Assembly (NCBI GenBank): GCA_032622095.1
Contig: CP136066.1
Location: forward strand, 95,133,319-95,197,318
Direction of reading: 5' to 3'
Origin: Siphonodentalium dalli
Taxonomy: Eukaryota > Mollusca > Scaphopoda > Gadilida > Siphonodentaliidae
DNA length: 64,000 bases
Positions 23,046 through 35,200 of the stretch are shown here, one piece after another (the stretch's first letter is position 1; each line of letters opens with the position of its first letter). The translations under genes and the position numbers were made by a program. The notes beneath the pieces were generated by a model. It searched no databases. It saw only the letters and a list, made by a program, of their open reading frames with translations, and was not told the DNA's origin.

Positions 23046-23362
23046 GTGCTCTATGAACAATCAATCAATCAAAGTTTATTTGTACGTTACACCATGTATG
23101 GTCAAATGTACATTAACATAGAATCACAAGACAAGAACATTGAATATGGAACAAAATAATAGCAACAAATACATATATGGATGTATATAGATGACAATGT
23201 AATTATGTGAGTTGATATTACATCATCAGCCAGCATCAAACCAGGATCTGTTGCACAATGCAAACAACATGGTAATTATAATGAAAATGAGTTTATGACT
23301 CAAGTCATAAACTCATTTTCATTATTAAAATTACCATGATGTTTACGTAGTTCATAGAGCAC
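23046..23362. mobile_element. Foldback element with 13-bp ends and inner 36-bp-arm hairpin
   Basis: GTGCTCTATGAAC and GTTCATAGAGCAC bound it. A strong hairpin lies at 23268-23338 (CATGGTAATTATAATGAAAA / TTTTCATTATTAAAATTACC). The left part has CAATCAATCAAAGTTTATTT. No open frame. Confidence 0.7.
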
Positions 23363-24188
23363 ATAAGTGTATTTTTCACTAATCCATGGCTCAAATTCAT
23401 TTATTTGTTGCATATATTCTGTTGAGTATAAAAGGAGGTGGTCCCATTAATGGCTGGATTTTGGTGTACAATACCCCTTTAATAGTTGAAGAGAGAGACT
23501 AGGTTATTGTATGATAAACATTGATGGTGTCTCTTATCTAATCTCATATTATAATATGTCCCAATTCTTGTATATTAAATTATATAAGAAAATTAGAGCA
23601 TCCTGGGTTAATGTCCCATATCTACCCCAGTTGTATGACCATACTGATGATAACAGACTAGCAGCATACCATATGCTTATAGGTAAGGTAGATTGTGGTG
23701 TAAACATTGTTCAACAGATCAAACACCATACCCACTGAGTTTAGTGTGTATACTTGGTTAACTGATGCCCACATGGGTGGCGTCTTCTCGGAGCTGAAAA
23801 CAGGAAATACATGTAACGTTAGACAGGAAGACGTTGTAAACACGGATATACATACCTGGCATCGTGAACACGTTCATTAGTGATGTGGAATACACCTGGA
23901 TTAGTTTTTACCTTCCATGATTGATGATTACATGAAGGCAGGTATGGCCTAACAGCTTAACAAATGAACTTTCATTATCTATTCCTTCATTTAATTATTT
24001 TGGCTATGTAACCGAATTATGTATATTTTTACATGTAGGTCATACGCAATCTGTTATCTCCATTACTGTAATAGTCTTGTCAAGAACAAAGGTTTTGAGG
24101 ATGGTTTACTCCTTACATGTATTGGTAATACCTATATATTCTAAAGCTGTTAATTAATTACTAATCAAATTACTAAATATTAGTGTAC

Positions 24189-24399
24189 ATAGTAATGCCC
24201 TAAATAATCGACTCATTAACCACAGCAGAATTATGGGTAATTTTTCAGAATTTAGTTGGAAATATGGCTTGTTGCCATTCATCGGAAAGCTTTCACTGAG
24301 AGCTTTCCGATGAATGGCAACAAGCCATATTTCCGACTAAATCCTGAAAAATTACCCATAATTCTGCTGTGGTTAAGGAGTCGTTTATTTAGGGCTGTA
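24189..24399. mobile_element. Family A MITE, nearly complete, right tip eroded
   Basis: Centre and both arms are intact. The right tip is reduced to AGGGCTGTA. Confidence 0.87.
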
Positions 24400-24979
24400 T
24401 TTATTAGAAGGCCACACCAATAACCAATAGTATAGCCTGGTAATGGTTTACGATCATTTGGTAGCAAAAAAGTAGATCCAGGAGAGAAAAATATAATAGT
24501 CATATCACTCCAAAAATCTGCCAATAGACACACTTGGAAATACACATAAATTTCTCAAGATTTTTATAAACTTCATTTTAAATAATGATGGAGAAAGCAA
24601 AAGGAAAGAATATTTTCTTCACTGCATATTTCATACTTTCATGAAGATGAACTTTAATATACTAGATGTGTGATTGCTCCAAAGACATAATTGTAATTGT
24701 TGATCACAAGGAAGTACATTTGTACTTATCATAGATTTATATTCATTGCCTGGAAGAATTATGATCGACATGCATCCTACCGTACATAATACCTGAATAT
24801 GCATGAAATGAAAAGGTAGAATTGGCCTATGCATCGCTGTAATAAATCCTTATGTAAAGCACCTTGGATCAATATGTTGCAGAATCATGTGGAATGCAAG
24901 AGTGAACTCAAAATAGGTTTGCTTTATTGAAATTTATTGAATAATAATTTTGCGTGGCATAAAAAAATCAATTTCAATC

Positions 24980-25090
24980 TACAGTAATGCCCTAAATAAT
25001 CGACTCCTTAACCACAGCAGAATTATGGGTAACTTTTCAGGATTTAGTCGGAAATATTGCTTGTTGCCATTCATCGGAAAGCTCTCACTC
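24980..25090. mobile_element. Family A MITE, left arm only
   Basis: Matches from TACAGTAATGCCC to GGAAAGCTCTCACT, then unrelated DNA. Confidence 0.86.
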
Positions 25091-25393
25091 TCATCATGCT
25101 ATGAGCATTGAACAGACTGTACAGTACATATGCATGTACTGTATATACACAATTTACAGTACCAGTACTATGTACTCAGCTGCATTATCACTGAGATGGT
25201 ACACCATTAGAGCCATTATTAATTTACATCCCTTTTCGACCGAGTGCGGTCTTTTCTTTATTTGTTGAGATTTAAGATGAAATTATCTTATAAATGGATG
25301 AAAAATTTATAATTTGCCTCTAATAGTGCACCTTCTGATTTAAAATTATTTGTAAATATATGTACGCAATATGCTCATAGCATGACTATTGTT

Positions 25394-25880
25394 ATTACCC
25401 CACTTTCGAAGAAAATGGGGGGGTATACTGGATTGACTGCGTCCATCCATCTGTCATGATTTCTCCCTTCGTCCGTCCATCCATCTGTCCGTTCGTCCGT
25501 CCGACCTCATAACTCGAACAACTATGAACCGCTTTCAATAATTATTTGTATGCAATCTCCTTAGGACTGCCTCTCCATATAATGCTAATTGCGGTTCGGT
25601 CCGACTTTTTTTTTGAAAGTTACGCCTCATTAACGACTTATTTTGACTTAGAAAATTCTGTCCGACTTAATAACTTTAACAAATATGAACCGATTTCAAT
25701 AATTTTTGGTATACATGCTTCTCACAATACCCTCTCTACATGATGCGTCTAGGGATTGGCTCAGACTGTTTTTCGTAATATTACACTTCATTTTCGACTT
25801 ATTTTGTTGGGTTTACGGATAATGCGGGTTGAATTTGCCACAGTGGGGGTATGCTAGCACTTGAGTGCACACCTCTTGTT
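25394..25880 (+). mobile_element. Helentron-like element E2
   Basis: A CCCCACTTTCGAAGAAAATG...GGGGG start is followed by TATACTGG, then CGTCCGTCCATC repeats. There are two core units (TTTTGACTTAGAAAATTC) and an end GCACTTGAGTGC palindrome plus ACCTCTTGTT. Same layout as the element at 8180. Confidence 0.68.
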
Positions 25881-26027
25881 CACATTGTATCATGCATAAT
25901 GATATAATATTTTAAAGGTTGTTTATCATGAAGCATATTTTTCCATTATTGATATTCATTGATACAAGGAATTATTTCATCAAAAAGTGGTCTAGGAAAG
26001 GCACAGGCTGCTAGTTACATGTACTAG

Positions 26028-26159
26028 TACAGTAATGCTAGGTATTAATAATCCACTCCTTAACCACAGAAGAATTATGGGTAATTTTTCAGGATTTAGT
26101 CGGAAATATGGTTTGTTTCCATTCATCGGAAAGCTCTCGGTGTTTAGGGCATTACTGTA
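26028..26159. mobile_element. Family A MITE, left arm plus last ~20 bp
   Basis: A full left arm to AAAGCTCTC is fused to GGTGTTTAGGGCATTACTGT(A). The left tip is disturbed (GCTAGGTATTAATAATCC). Confidence 0.85.
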
Positions 26160-26788
26160 CATGTAGTATAAATCGACCGATGTTCTTGGCCAACAAATAT
26201 GAATGCAACTAATAGTCTAGAAAGCTTCCAGACACATGAAAAATATTTACTTCCAATGCGACTGATATGCCTTAATTGAAACTGGGAGGATTTTCGTTGG
26301 TTGTACTCTGTGGCGTGATTGTGTAACCTTACAGAATTCAATTATCGTAAAGATGTAACCAATCGATAAAGAATGTCACTGCAACCCAGAGGAATTGAGA
26401 AATCACAAGCCTCAGCAATACTAAGTGTGGAAGAATCAATAAACTGCAACAGTGGACTGTAGACTTGGCAATGAATATAAGACCAATATACACACAGACA
26501 GCGGGGCTTGGGGTTTTCTATACCCACCCCCAAATATTTACCAGTTGGAAATATTAAGCCTATCACAGCATCACTTTCAGTAACAAAATAGGATTAAATT
26601 GTTCTCATAGTTTGATTTCCAACCAATCAGTAATTAGCTTGAAATTATTTTCAGACCAACAGTTGATTATTTTCTCATTTCGGCCAGAGGAATTTAGAAG
26701 TCACCAGTCTCAGTCTTGTATAGGTGATGCATGCAGTCTGCAGAAGTAAATTGTGCTATAATTTCAACACATAGATGTAGATACATGC
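26160..26788. other. No gene recognised
   Basis: Short minus-strand open frames lack domain or coding signs. 28412-28893 and 31529-32081 are likewise empty, the latter with G and C runs at 31688 and 31747. Confidence 0.4.
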
Positions 26789-27457
26789 ATTAAAGCTGGT
26801 CGTCTCTTCCTACAGTAATGCCCTAATTAATTATTAACCGACTCCTTAACCACAACAGAATTATGGGTAATTTTTCAAGATTTAGTCGGAAATATGGCTT
26901 GTTGCCATTAATTCATCTTAAAGCTCTCCAGTCATCGGAAAGCTCTCAATGAGAGCTTTCTGATGAATGGCAACAAGCCATATTTCCAACTAAATCCTGA
27001 AAAGTTACCCATAATTCTGCTGTGGTTAAGGAGTCGATTATTTAGAGCATTACTGTATATAGTTTTATATAGTTTCCTGGGAATAAAGTAATAAATATGA
27101 GTCGAAGACGTACATGTACACCTGTCCAGAAACGCTTCTATTAATTAATATTGATTTTATATAGATATTTTCTTATTTAATGGCTTAATGCGATTATCAA
27201 TGGGACATTTTTTGTTACTATTTTTAGAAATATTTATAGAGTTTCGCATGCTAACTCCGAATGAACAGCTAGGAGCCGTAAAATGTTCGAAATTGATTGT
27301 ATGTATATTATACCAGAAAATTTTAAATAAAATCAAAATTAATTAATTATTATAAATAATAAGTGTTTCCGGACAGGTGTTTTCGATTCATATTTATTAT
27401 TTTATACCCAGGAAACTATATATAACTTGTTATAGGAAGAGATAGACCATCTTTAAG
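26789..27457. mobile_element. Family K foldback element, interrupted by a family A MITE
   Basis: Inverted arms: TTAAAGCTGGTCGTCTCTTC (left, before the MITE) with AGAGATAGACCATCTTTAA (right), and TAGTTTCCTGGGAATAAAGT / TTTTATACCCAGGAAACTA with CACCTGTCCAGAAACGCTT / AAGTGTTTCCGGACAGGTG. Arms are ~100 bp, the body ~200 bp and AT-rich. Confidence 0.8.
26811..27057. mobile_element. Family A MITE, complete, inserted in a family K arm
   Basis: At 247 bp it is longer than usual, because the left arm near the centre contains ~30 extra bp with a second AAAGCTCTC. Family K arm sequence flanks it on both sides. Confidence 0.87.
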
Positions 27458-27507
27458 ATAATTTTCAGGATAAACATATCTTTATTAATTATCAGCAGTA
27501 CTATACG

Positions 27508-27620
27508 TACATTAATGCCCTAAATAATCAACTCCTTAACCACAGCCTTAACCACAGCAGAATACACATAATTCTGCTGTGGTTAAGGAGTCGATTATAT
27601 ACATGTAGGCCATTACTGTA
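27508..27620. mobile_element. Family A MITE, outer arms only
   Basis: The left arm has CCTTAACCACAG twice. The centre is lost, and the right arm has a TATACATGTA insertion before GGCCATTACTGTA. Confidence 0.82.
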
Positions 27621-27692
27621 TGGGAGAATCAATAACTGCGACAGTGGACTCATGTATGCTCCGCTATGAGTATGATAGTAATACTCATGTAT

Positions 27693-28100
27693 GTGCAGGG
27701 TGGGGATCAGCCTAGAGGAGACAGTTTCTGCCTAAAATATCCACTTCTCCATATTTTTGTCCCAGGGAGAATTGACCTCTCTTCTATACCAGTATGCATA
27801 TGTCCTAATAGCTTATTTACAGTATATATTCCTGAATGTGACGGTGTTCTTACTCCCTATAATGGTTTTATAAATGGGTTCTTGTGTTGAAAAATACTTT
27901 TTGATTCATAGAAGGGTGTAAATTGAACTTCAGCTATTGTTACTTCTCCCTGATAACAGTCTCCGTTTCTCTCTATAGAATAAGCAAACAGGGAGAAGTG
28001 ATCGACTTCTCCCGTTGACTTCTCCCAAGTTGAAACATCCAGGAAGCTAGGTCCCTGATACAGCGATGTGAGGGTTCCAAAATTCCAACCTGGGGAGGGG
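27693..28100. mobile_element. Family F foldback element, copy 1
   Basis: Left arm GGATCAGCCTAGAGGAGACA and CCAGGGAGAATTGACC; right arm CTTCTCCCAAGTTGAAACAT and CTAGGTCCCTGATACAG, with several CTTCTCCC / GGGAGAAG words. It shares order and words with 48676-49165. Confidence 0.65.
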
Positions 28101-28191
28101 AGGGCAGGAGGAATGGTCATCTATTAGCTGACTCTGAAAAATCACACCCACCACCTTATGGTTATCTATGGGTTGGGATTATAGCACAACG

Positions 28192-28411
28192 TACAGTAAT
28201 GCCCTAAATAATCAAATTTTTATCCACAGCAGAATTATGGGTAATTTTTCAGCATTTAGTCGGAAATATGGCTTGTTGATATTCATCGGAAAGCTCTCAC
28301 TGAGAGCTTTCTGATGAAAAAAGGCAACAAGCCATATTTCCAACTAAATCCTGAAAAATTAACCATAATTCTGTTGTGGTTAAGGAGTCAGTTATTTAGG
28401 GCATTACTGTA
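28192..28411. mobile_element. Family A palindromic MITE, complete
   Basis: Full arms with scattered substitutions and an AAAA insertion in the right arm near GATGAAAAAAGGCAAC. Confidence 0.88.
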
Positions 28412-28893
28412 CTTCTGCAGACTGCTTCGCCTTTACAATTCGATTTACCACTGCTAGAGAAATGTAAATATTTCCACAAAGACAGGAAATGGTTCTCTTT
28501 CCTACCAATTTACCCTCTTCAAAGAAAATTATAGACTGTGCTTGGTGGAATAATAGATGCTTTGTTGTAAGACTATAAATATACACCACAGGGTTGTTCT
28601 CAACCAGAAATAATCTCCGGAAGAGTAAATGAACAAGGGAAAACGTTTGTCCAAAAATAGATTCAGAATGGCACTAGAAACCCATTTACCTGTGTTACCT
28701 CAGGTTTGCATGTGCAAGGGAATACAGATGGAACATTAAAATGCAGCCGAAAAAAAACAGAACAACAACCCATAGTCAAAACATCCATTATCTTATAGCA
28801 TATCAATTACTAAGGTGTATACCTTCAGGTGAAGAAGCAGATTAATCACTGAATGCTTGTAGCATCTGTGTTTGTTCTCATATGTAGGGTAGC

Positions 28894-29028
28894 TACAGTA
28901 ATGCCCTAAATAATCGACTCCTTAACCACAGCCGAATTATGGGTAATTTTTCAGGATTTAGTAAATCCTGAAAAATTACCCATAATTTTGCTGTCGTTAA
29001 AGAGTTGATTATTTCGAGCATTACTGTA
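28894..29028. mobile_element. Family A MITE, central part missing
   Basis: The left arm to CAGGATTTAGT joins the right arm at AAATCCTGAAAAATTACC. It is a clean, symmetrical loss of ~80 bp around the hairpin tip. Confidence 0.86.
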
Positions 29029-29203
29029 TCTATCACATGTTTGGGTTGAACCAGTGTATGAAGCCCCTCTCCCAATACAAGCGATTAAGGATACAAAATG
29101 TTTACAAGATGACAGCTGTACATATTTAGATACATGATTTTGTGATTTTATGGTGCTTGCCTTCCAGTGCGTATTGTTATATGGGTTGTGGTTAATTTGT
29201 AGC

Positions 29204-29418
29204 TACAGTAATGCTCAAAGTAATCGACTCCTTATTGGCAGCAGAATTATGGGTAACTTTTCAGGATTTAGTCGGAAATATGGCTTGTTGCCATTCATCG
29301 GAAAGCTCTGGGAGAGCTTTCCGATGAATGGCAACAAGCCATATTTCCGACTAAATCCTGAAAAGTTACCCATAATTCTGCTGTCGTTAAGGAGTCGATT
29401 ACTTAGAGCATTACTGTA
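29204..29418. mobile_element. Family A palindromic MITE, complete
   Basis: Near-perfect copy with the left tip TACAGTAATGCTCAAAG and centre AAGCTCTGGGAGAGCTT. Confidence 0.9.
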
Positions 29419-29614
29419 TAACATTTGGTGGAGATTGTGTGATTCTTTCTTCGTTTTAACTAATGTTGGAGCAGGGTTTTGTGCAAAGGGGTATTTTCAT
29501 CATATTATGTTAGTCAAGTGTTAGTCAGCTACTCTGGAAGGCAGTACATATGGTGGTAGCTAGATCAATACTAGAGAACTGGTGGTTGAGTGGGGGAGTA
29601 GGCCCGTAAGAAGG

Positions 29615-29785
29615 GAGTCAGTAGATTTACTGAGAAATATATTCTCTGCATTATTTTTCTACTTTATAAGGTTCCCTGTCAAAACTTAAAAAAGTTCCAA
29701 GGTTTTGTACTGGTGGAATATGATCTCTACTGGCATTAGCGAGAGTAAAGATTCATGGCATGATCTACCATGATCTAAGGGGTTA
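29615..29785. mobile_element. Family G terminal arm, solo
   Basis: GTTCCCTGTCAAAACTT, GTTTTGTACTGGTGGAATAT and ATTCATGGCATGATCT repeat the right arm of the element at 30175-30640 in the same orientation. Confidence 0.7.
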
Positions 29786-30174
29786 AATGGTTAAAACACT
29801 TTTCGTCTTGCCTACTACACAAACAAATCAGGTGAATCTGACAAGATTTGGCTCTCAGAAGTTTCTATGTGATGTCAAGGTTATTATTCATTACATCACA
29901 CACGGTAGGTGTCATGCTTGCTGGGTGCGCTGATTGAATTCACTTTGAAGTTAGCGGCATCAGAGAATATATTCCATCCTCCGCATTATCAGATGGCTTA
30001 GGAGTATTCTCACATTCACTCTGATTTTCTTTTATCTGTTTAGATTGAACTGATCCTCAAGAAAGATGACGAAATTTAAACATGAACTTTCTAGCATGTA
30101 CTGTAGATTAGGGAAATAGTTCTCTAAGAAAATAATGTTTCAAATTAATTATAATAAATCTATCAACTTGTGCC

Positions 30175-30640
30175 ATGGTAGATCATGCCATGAATTTCTA
30201 ATATGGCTAACGCCCGTAGAGATCATATGCCACCAGTACAAACCCTTGGAACTTTTTTTAATTTGACAGGGAACATTATAAAGTTGAACAAATAACACAG
30301 GGAATATATTTCTTAGTTATTATCTGTTCTAATGTACTTCACTGTTGGTGAATGTCCCAACTCGAAATTTCACAATTTAAGTGACTTTGTGAGAGATTTT
30401 GCTTTGCGTCGCTTACAATTATGGAATTTCTCCTGGGCAATTATTTCAATGTTTATTGTGATATCGCCTCATATCGGCTCACAAAAGTCACAGAAAAAGC
30501 ATGCAATTTCAATTTATTTCGACTTCATAAAGTTCCCTGTCAAACCTTCAAAAAGTTCCCAGGTTTTGTACTGGTCGAATATGATCTCTACGGGCATTAG
30601 CCGGAGTACAGATTCATGGCATGATCTAGTGCCATGGTGC
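30175..30640. mobile_element. Family G foldback element
   Basis: The left arm TAGATCATGCCATGAAT ... GACAGGGAACATTATAAAG is the inverse of the right arm ending TTCATGGCATGATCTAG. Arms are ~115 bp. The body has CGAAATTTCACAATTTAAGT and CTTACAATTATGGA. Confidence 0.78.
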
Positions 30641-30661
30641 ATATAGGTTTATAATAATGTA

Positions 30662-30828
30662 TGCAGTAATGCCCTAAATAACCTTAACCACAGCAGAATT
30701 ATGGGTAACTTTTCAGGATTTTTTAGTTGGAAATATGGCTTGTTGCCATTCATTGGAAAGCTCTCACCTGATAAGTTACCCATAATTCTGCTGTGGTTAA
30801 GGAGTCGATTATTTAGGGTATTACTGTA
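30662..30828. mobile_element. Family A MITE, inner right arm missing
   Basis: The left arm lacks TCGACTC. After AAAGCTCTCACC it jumps to TGATAAGTTACCC and ends GGGTATTACTGTA. Confidence 0.86.
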
Positions 30829-30897
30829 GGTCTGATACAAAGTCAGAAATGTTTATACAATGTCTACCTAATCTAAAGTTGGCTTCATCAATTTACT

Positions 30898-31060
30898 GAC
30901 ATGGGTCCCCAGTGGCTCAGTCAGTAAGGTGTAGAAGCACATAATGCCATCATATTGAAAATGCCCAATGATGGGTATTGAAGTATCTGATTTGGTGTTC
31001 CATGCAGAGGGAGGATAACACCTGTAATACAGCAGTGCAGCAGCAGCTGTCTTTCACAGT
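30898..31060 (+). repeat. Possible tRNA-derived SINE fragment
   Basis: CCAGTGGCTCAGTCAGTAAG resembles a Pol III A box at the start of a tRNA-like head. A convincing B box is lacking (nearest is GGTGTTCCATGC). Confidence 0.25.
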
Positions 31061-31142
31061 GATATAAACATGGTCCAATCCCTTTCAACAAAACTCAATT
31101 TTTTGGTCCAGATTATCATCAAAAACAAATACCAGCATAAAC

Positions 31143-31528
31143 AAGCCTTGACATATATAGCGTGTCTGACATTTGCAGAATGAGGTCCCCAGAGGGTGAA
31201 TTTAATAATGCTACTCCACACAGTGGGCTGGCATCACCAAATTCGCTCTCTGTGGACTTCCTTCTAATCTATGTAGGCCTCATCTTCTAGGAAGTACTTG
31301 TACGGTATCTATAGTCTCAAATTAACATTGTTTTTAATTACTTTTTCCTTTCTGTTCAGTTTCTATATCACCTTATTTGTAGAATATAAATGCATAATCG
31401 AGGTGACTTTAATTTTGGGTGAACTAGAGAACCTCATGCAGTCTGATCCTAGGTCTACCATAGCAGTTGAGGCCTTAGCATGAGGTTCTCAGAGTGTGAA
31501 TTTGGTGATGCTAGCTCACTGTGCGTAT
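31143..31528. mobile_element. Family B element, right end truncated
   Basis: The left hairpin and body are complete. The right hairpin is broken off after GCTAGCTCACTGTGCG. Confidence 0.78.
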
Positions 31529-32081
31529 AATTAATTGACACTTGAACTGGCAGTTTCCACCAATCGTGACATCGCTCTAGCATGCCAAGTTTTACGTCAC
31601 CTGATGATGGGTCCATAGGTCTACTACTGTATTATTCTTATTTGGCCAGAATACCTGTGTTTCTGGTGACATGCAAGAAAAAAAATAGGGGGGGGGGTGG
31701 CTTTTCATTTTATTTTTAACTTTGCTTAAATTAAATATGAATAGTCCCCCCCCCAACTGCTTCTCCTTGTTTGTTATGTACTATAAAATAATAAAACTAA
31801 GTACCTAATATTAGAATATAGTGTAATTTATTGTTTTATTGAATAACACATGAAAAATTAAGTTTGATTCGGCTGTGACCTAATTTCTGGTTCAGCAGCA
31901 TATGCGATGTGTCCGTTTTACATGGAAATGAATTGGTTTACATGGAAAATAAAATTGGATGCATACTAATTTTGCTATATTAATAAAATGAAAATGGTCG
32001 AGGGCACGAAATAGGGGCGGCGGCTCACCAGAAACACAGGTCTGTTTTATTTTGGCCTTAGTGTGAATTAATGTGAGAACC

Positions 32082-32192
32082 TACAGTAATGCCCTAAATA
32101 ATCGACTTTTCCGATGAATGGCAACAAGCCATATTTCCGACTAAATCCTGAAAAATTGCCCATAATTCTGTTGTGGTTATAAGGAGTTGATA
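32082..32192. mobile_element. Family A MITE, deleted, 41 bp before the giant exon
   Basis: The left tip (to AATAATCGACT) joins TTCCGATGAATGGCAAC, then the right arm, which ends at AAGGAGTTGATA without its tip. Only 41 bp separate it from the exon start at 32234, so branch point and acceptor fall just outside it. Confidence 0.85.
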
Positions 32193-32233
32193 GACGACAA
32201 GGATGCTAAATTTATTAATTTTTCTCTTTTCAG

Positions 32234-35200
32234 AATGAGTCATGCCTCACTGATAGTATAGAGCTAGAGAACGGCAACAATATCAACAACTATTTCATGG
32301 TGAACCACATGGAACCAAAAGATGTTGTCGACAATTCTTCACTAAGTTATAGCCAATCAAACACGCCTACGTCTCCCCAGCAACACTACTCGGAGAGATC
32401 AAGCACTGTGCCAACACCGCATGGACGATCAAAATCTCTGGACAGTAACAAGTCAAACAAGCGGACTTGGAGAGATGTGTCGCCATCCAAAAAATTTAGT
32501 TTTGGAAGCGACAGCAGCTCTTCATTAGAAGGAAATCAAGCGAAATGTATTTTTAATTCCATGTCGTCTGATGGAAGTTCCAAAAGTAATAAAATTACTT
32601 GGAAAGATGTCACCCCAAAGACAAGTTTGGAACGGTCGTTGTCTGGCAGTGGTTCTGGGACTAACGTCAAGAACGACGCTGCCAACAACATCAACAATGG
32701 GGTAGAAGGTGTTAATCGATCACCAAAAAGGTCGTCAAGCGGAAATAACAACACCGCTATGGCAGCGTCTGATTCGCCACTGTCGCCAACAAGGACAGCA
32801 ACCCCCGATGAAGTCAGTAATAATGATTACTTCTACGATGAAGATTTCATTGTTCAGTTTGATACAAACATTCGTGAAACTGATGGTTGTGAGTGTGAAG
32901 TGGAAAGAGACCGACCTGGTTTTCCTAATGGAAATGGTGCGGGTTATCAAAACTATGCTAACTGTCCGCCATATAAGTTCTGCACGCATGAGCATAACGT
33001 TGATTCCGAAGGATCTAGTTGTCATAATTCCATGGAAATTTCCACAAGTGAGAGAGAAATGATGTGTTCTAGTGATATGCTTGATTTTGACAGCGAACCT
33101 TTGTTCTCGTCATGTGGACGGACTGATGGGGCTCAGCACACTGTTTCTATCACTGATAGTCTCGACAGAACCCAGCGATTCCAAAATGAACTAACCGCAA
33201 GCAGGAATTCCACAGATGGAAAATTGCATGTAGATTGTTGTCCGCGGAAAGATGAGTATTTCCTCTCATATGACGTCAATCATAGTAGAGACACCATATC
33301 TGACTTTTCTTTCACAACTCACGATTCTGAGGAGAACAATGTCGCAGATATTCAGTCAGATTTCTCGACGGATTGTGAGGGTGAGGATGTTTGTTCCGAT
33401 AGCTTCCACTTCTGTAAAAGTGATGACAAAGACGAAAGGTGTGGGCACGTTAGTCGAGGCGTGAAACGATTGCATAAAAAGCTAGCAACTTTACCAGAAG
33501 ATTCAACAGAGAGTTGTGAAAGCCTGGACTGTTCAAAGGCGCTAAGAAATTCACCAAGGAGAAGTCCAACAAAATCAAGAAGTTCGGAGTCAAGGTCGAG
33601 ACATAATTCTGGTGACAGCTCAAAGAGCAGTTGTAACGTGTGTAATAAAACTACTAGGAAGGTAGGAAGCGGCCAGAAAAAGAAGTCAATAATATCGTGG
33701 AGGCAGGTTAAGGATTTGAAAAAACTTGGTCTGTTGGATAACATTCTCGATCCTTCGCGGAGTAACAGTTTGCCGAATTTAAACATTCGATCATGGAGTT
33801 GTGTGAATAGTGACAGGCATCATCATTCGCTCGGGGAGTCGGTAGATAGTTTTCACGGTAAGCCACCTCCCCGAACGTCGTCTTTGCTCGAATTTTATCA
33901 TCGCTTGAAAACACAGTGCAATCAAGTTGCTCCAGAGACGTTAGAAAATTTGGAGTATCTTCTATTCAATCAAAGTAATTCTAACAACCAGGTTTCATGT
34001 TCGTCATCTGATGACATCTTATGTTGTAAGTCAAACTCGTGTAAACACTCAAAACAATCTTCTTCAGCTGCTGACGCATATTACACACCCGATCGGCCAA
34101 ACAGTCTCAATATACTACATAACTACTGTTGCCATGTCAACACTGTGCCAAAACATTGTTCATGTTCCAAGAAGTCGTCGGTAGGAACTGCTGTTTCTCC
34201 AAGCAGAGTTACAGCATTTCTCGGGACAAAAAATTTCTCAGCTCAGTTTCCCGTGGTAACGCAAGATTGTGCAATACAAACCTCTGTTAATAAAGTCGAT
34301 CAGGCGATTAATACGAAACAGTTACAGACATCGCCATCACTATCCGAGAAACAAGAAATCCTATCACTTGTTGACGAAAACTTACACAGTAATGAGTTCT
34401 TAAAAAGACATGATGGTAAATTATCAGTGCGTAAAATTTCAAATGCGAATTATGATGATTCTGAAAATGTTTTGCCAACTCGATCTCGTAGTTACCATGG
34501 TATCGGGACGAGAAGGACTACAAGTATATCTCCGCCTCGGAGAATGGGTAGAAGTGCTTATTACACCCACAGGTCTCTTCCTGATTTGGGGTTTCTGTCG
34601 CGACCTGATATGAGCGATTCTTCGGACAATGAGCGATCTATGTTCGATCCAGTGCAAATTCCAATCATGTACACACCAAGTATTCCGCCAAAGTGTGATA
34701 CTTGTAATTGCGCAAAACCACAGGTTCGAAGTTCGTCTGTTCCAAATTTTGCTAATTATGACACTTCGATGACTGGCAAGCCGAAAAAGCCACCACGCCG
34801 AAGTAGATCGTCACATTCTTGTATTCAGCACGGAGTTCAGTCATGCCAGAATTGTGAATGCGCGTCAAGCAGTAGTGGTTTCAGCACGAGTTCGATGTCA
34901 TCTGGAATTGACCCAGGTTATTGTGATTCTAAAGGACGATCCCTATCATGTGACCTGGAAAGACTTATATATCTACCTCCACATGTAGAAATCGTGAATT
35001 GTAATGAGCAAAAACCAGCCGCAGAGACCAAATCAGTGGGGTGCAATATTGATGATAAAAAGCTGAACAAATATGCAAATGAACTGCATCCTGGGAAAAT
35101 ACAGTTGCAACCAAAACAACATTCAACTCCAATTAAGTCTGAGGCCAGTGAAGCGGACGACCAAGATGACTATTTGTACTCTTTGAGAGAGGAGAGTTCT

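Noticed and set aside
29150-29524. Open frames of 60-140 codons over family A palindromes (e.g. 21228, 29150, 54024)
   Set aside because: They read the same MITE arm in many copies on both strands with no start context; they are artefacts of a palindrome that happens to lack stops.
32536-33786. Minus-strand and alternative-frame open frames inside the giant exon
   Set aside because: They are shadows of the plus-strand coding frame, which alone has matching splice sites and domain continuity.
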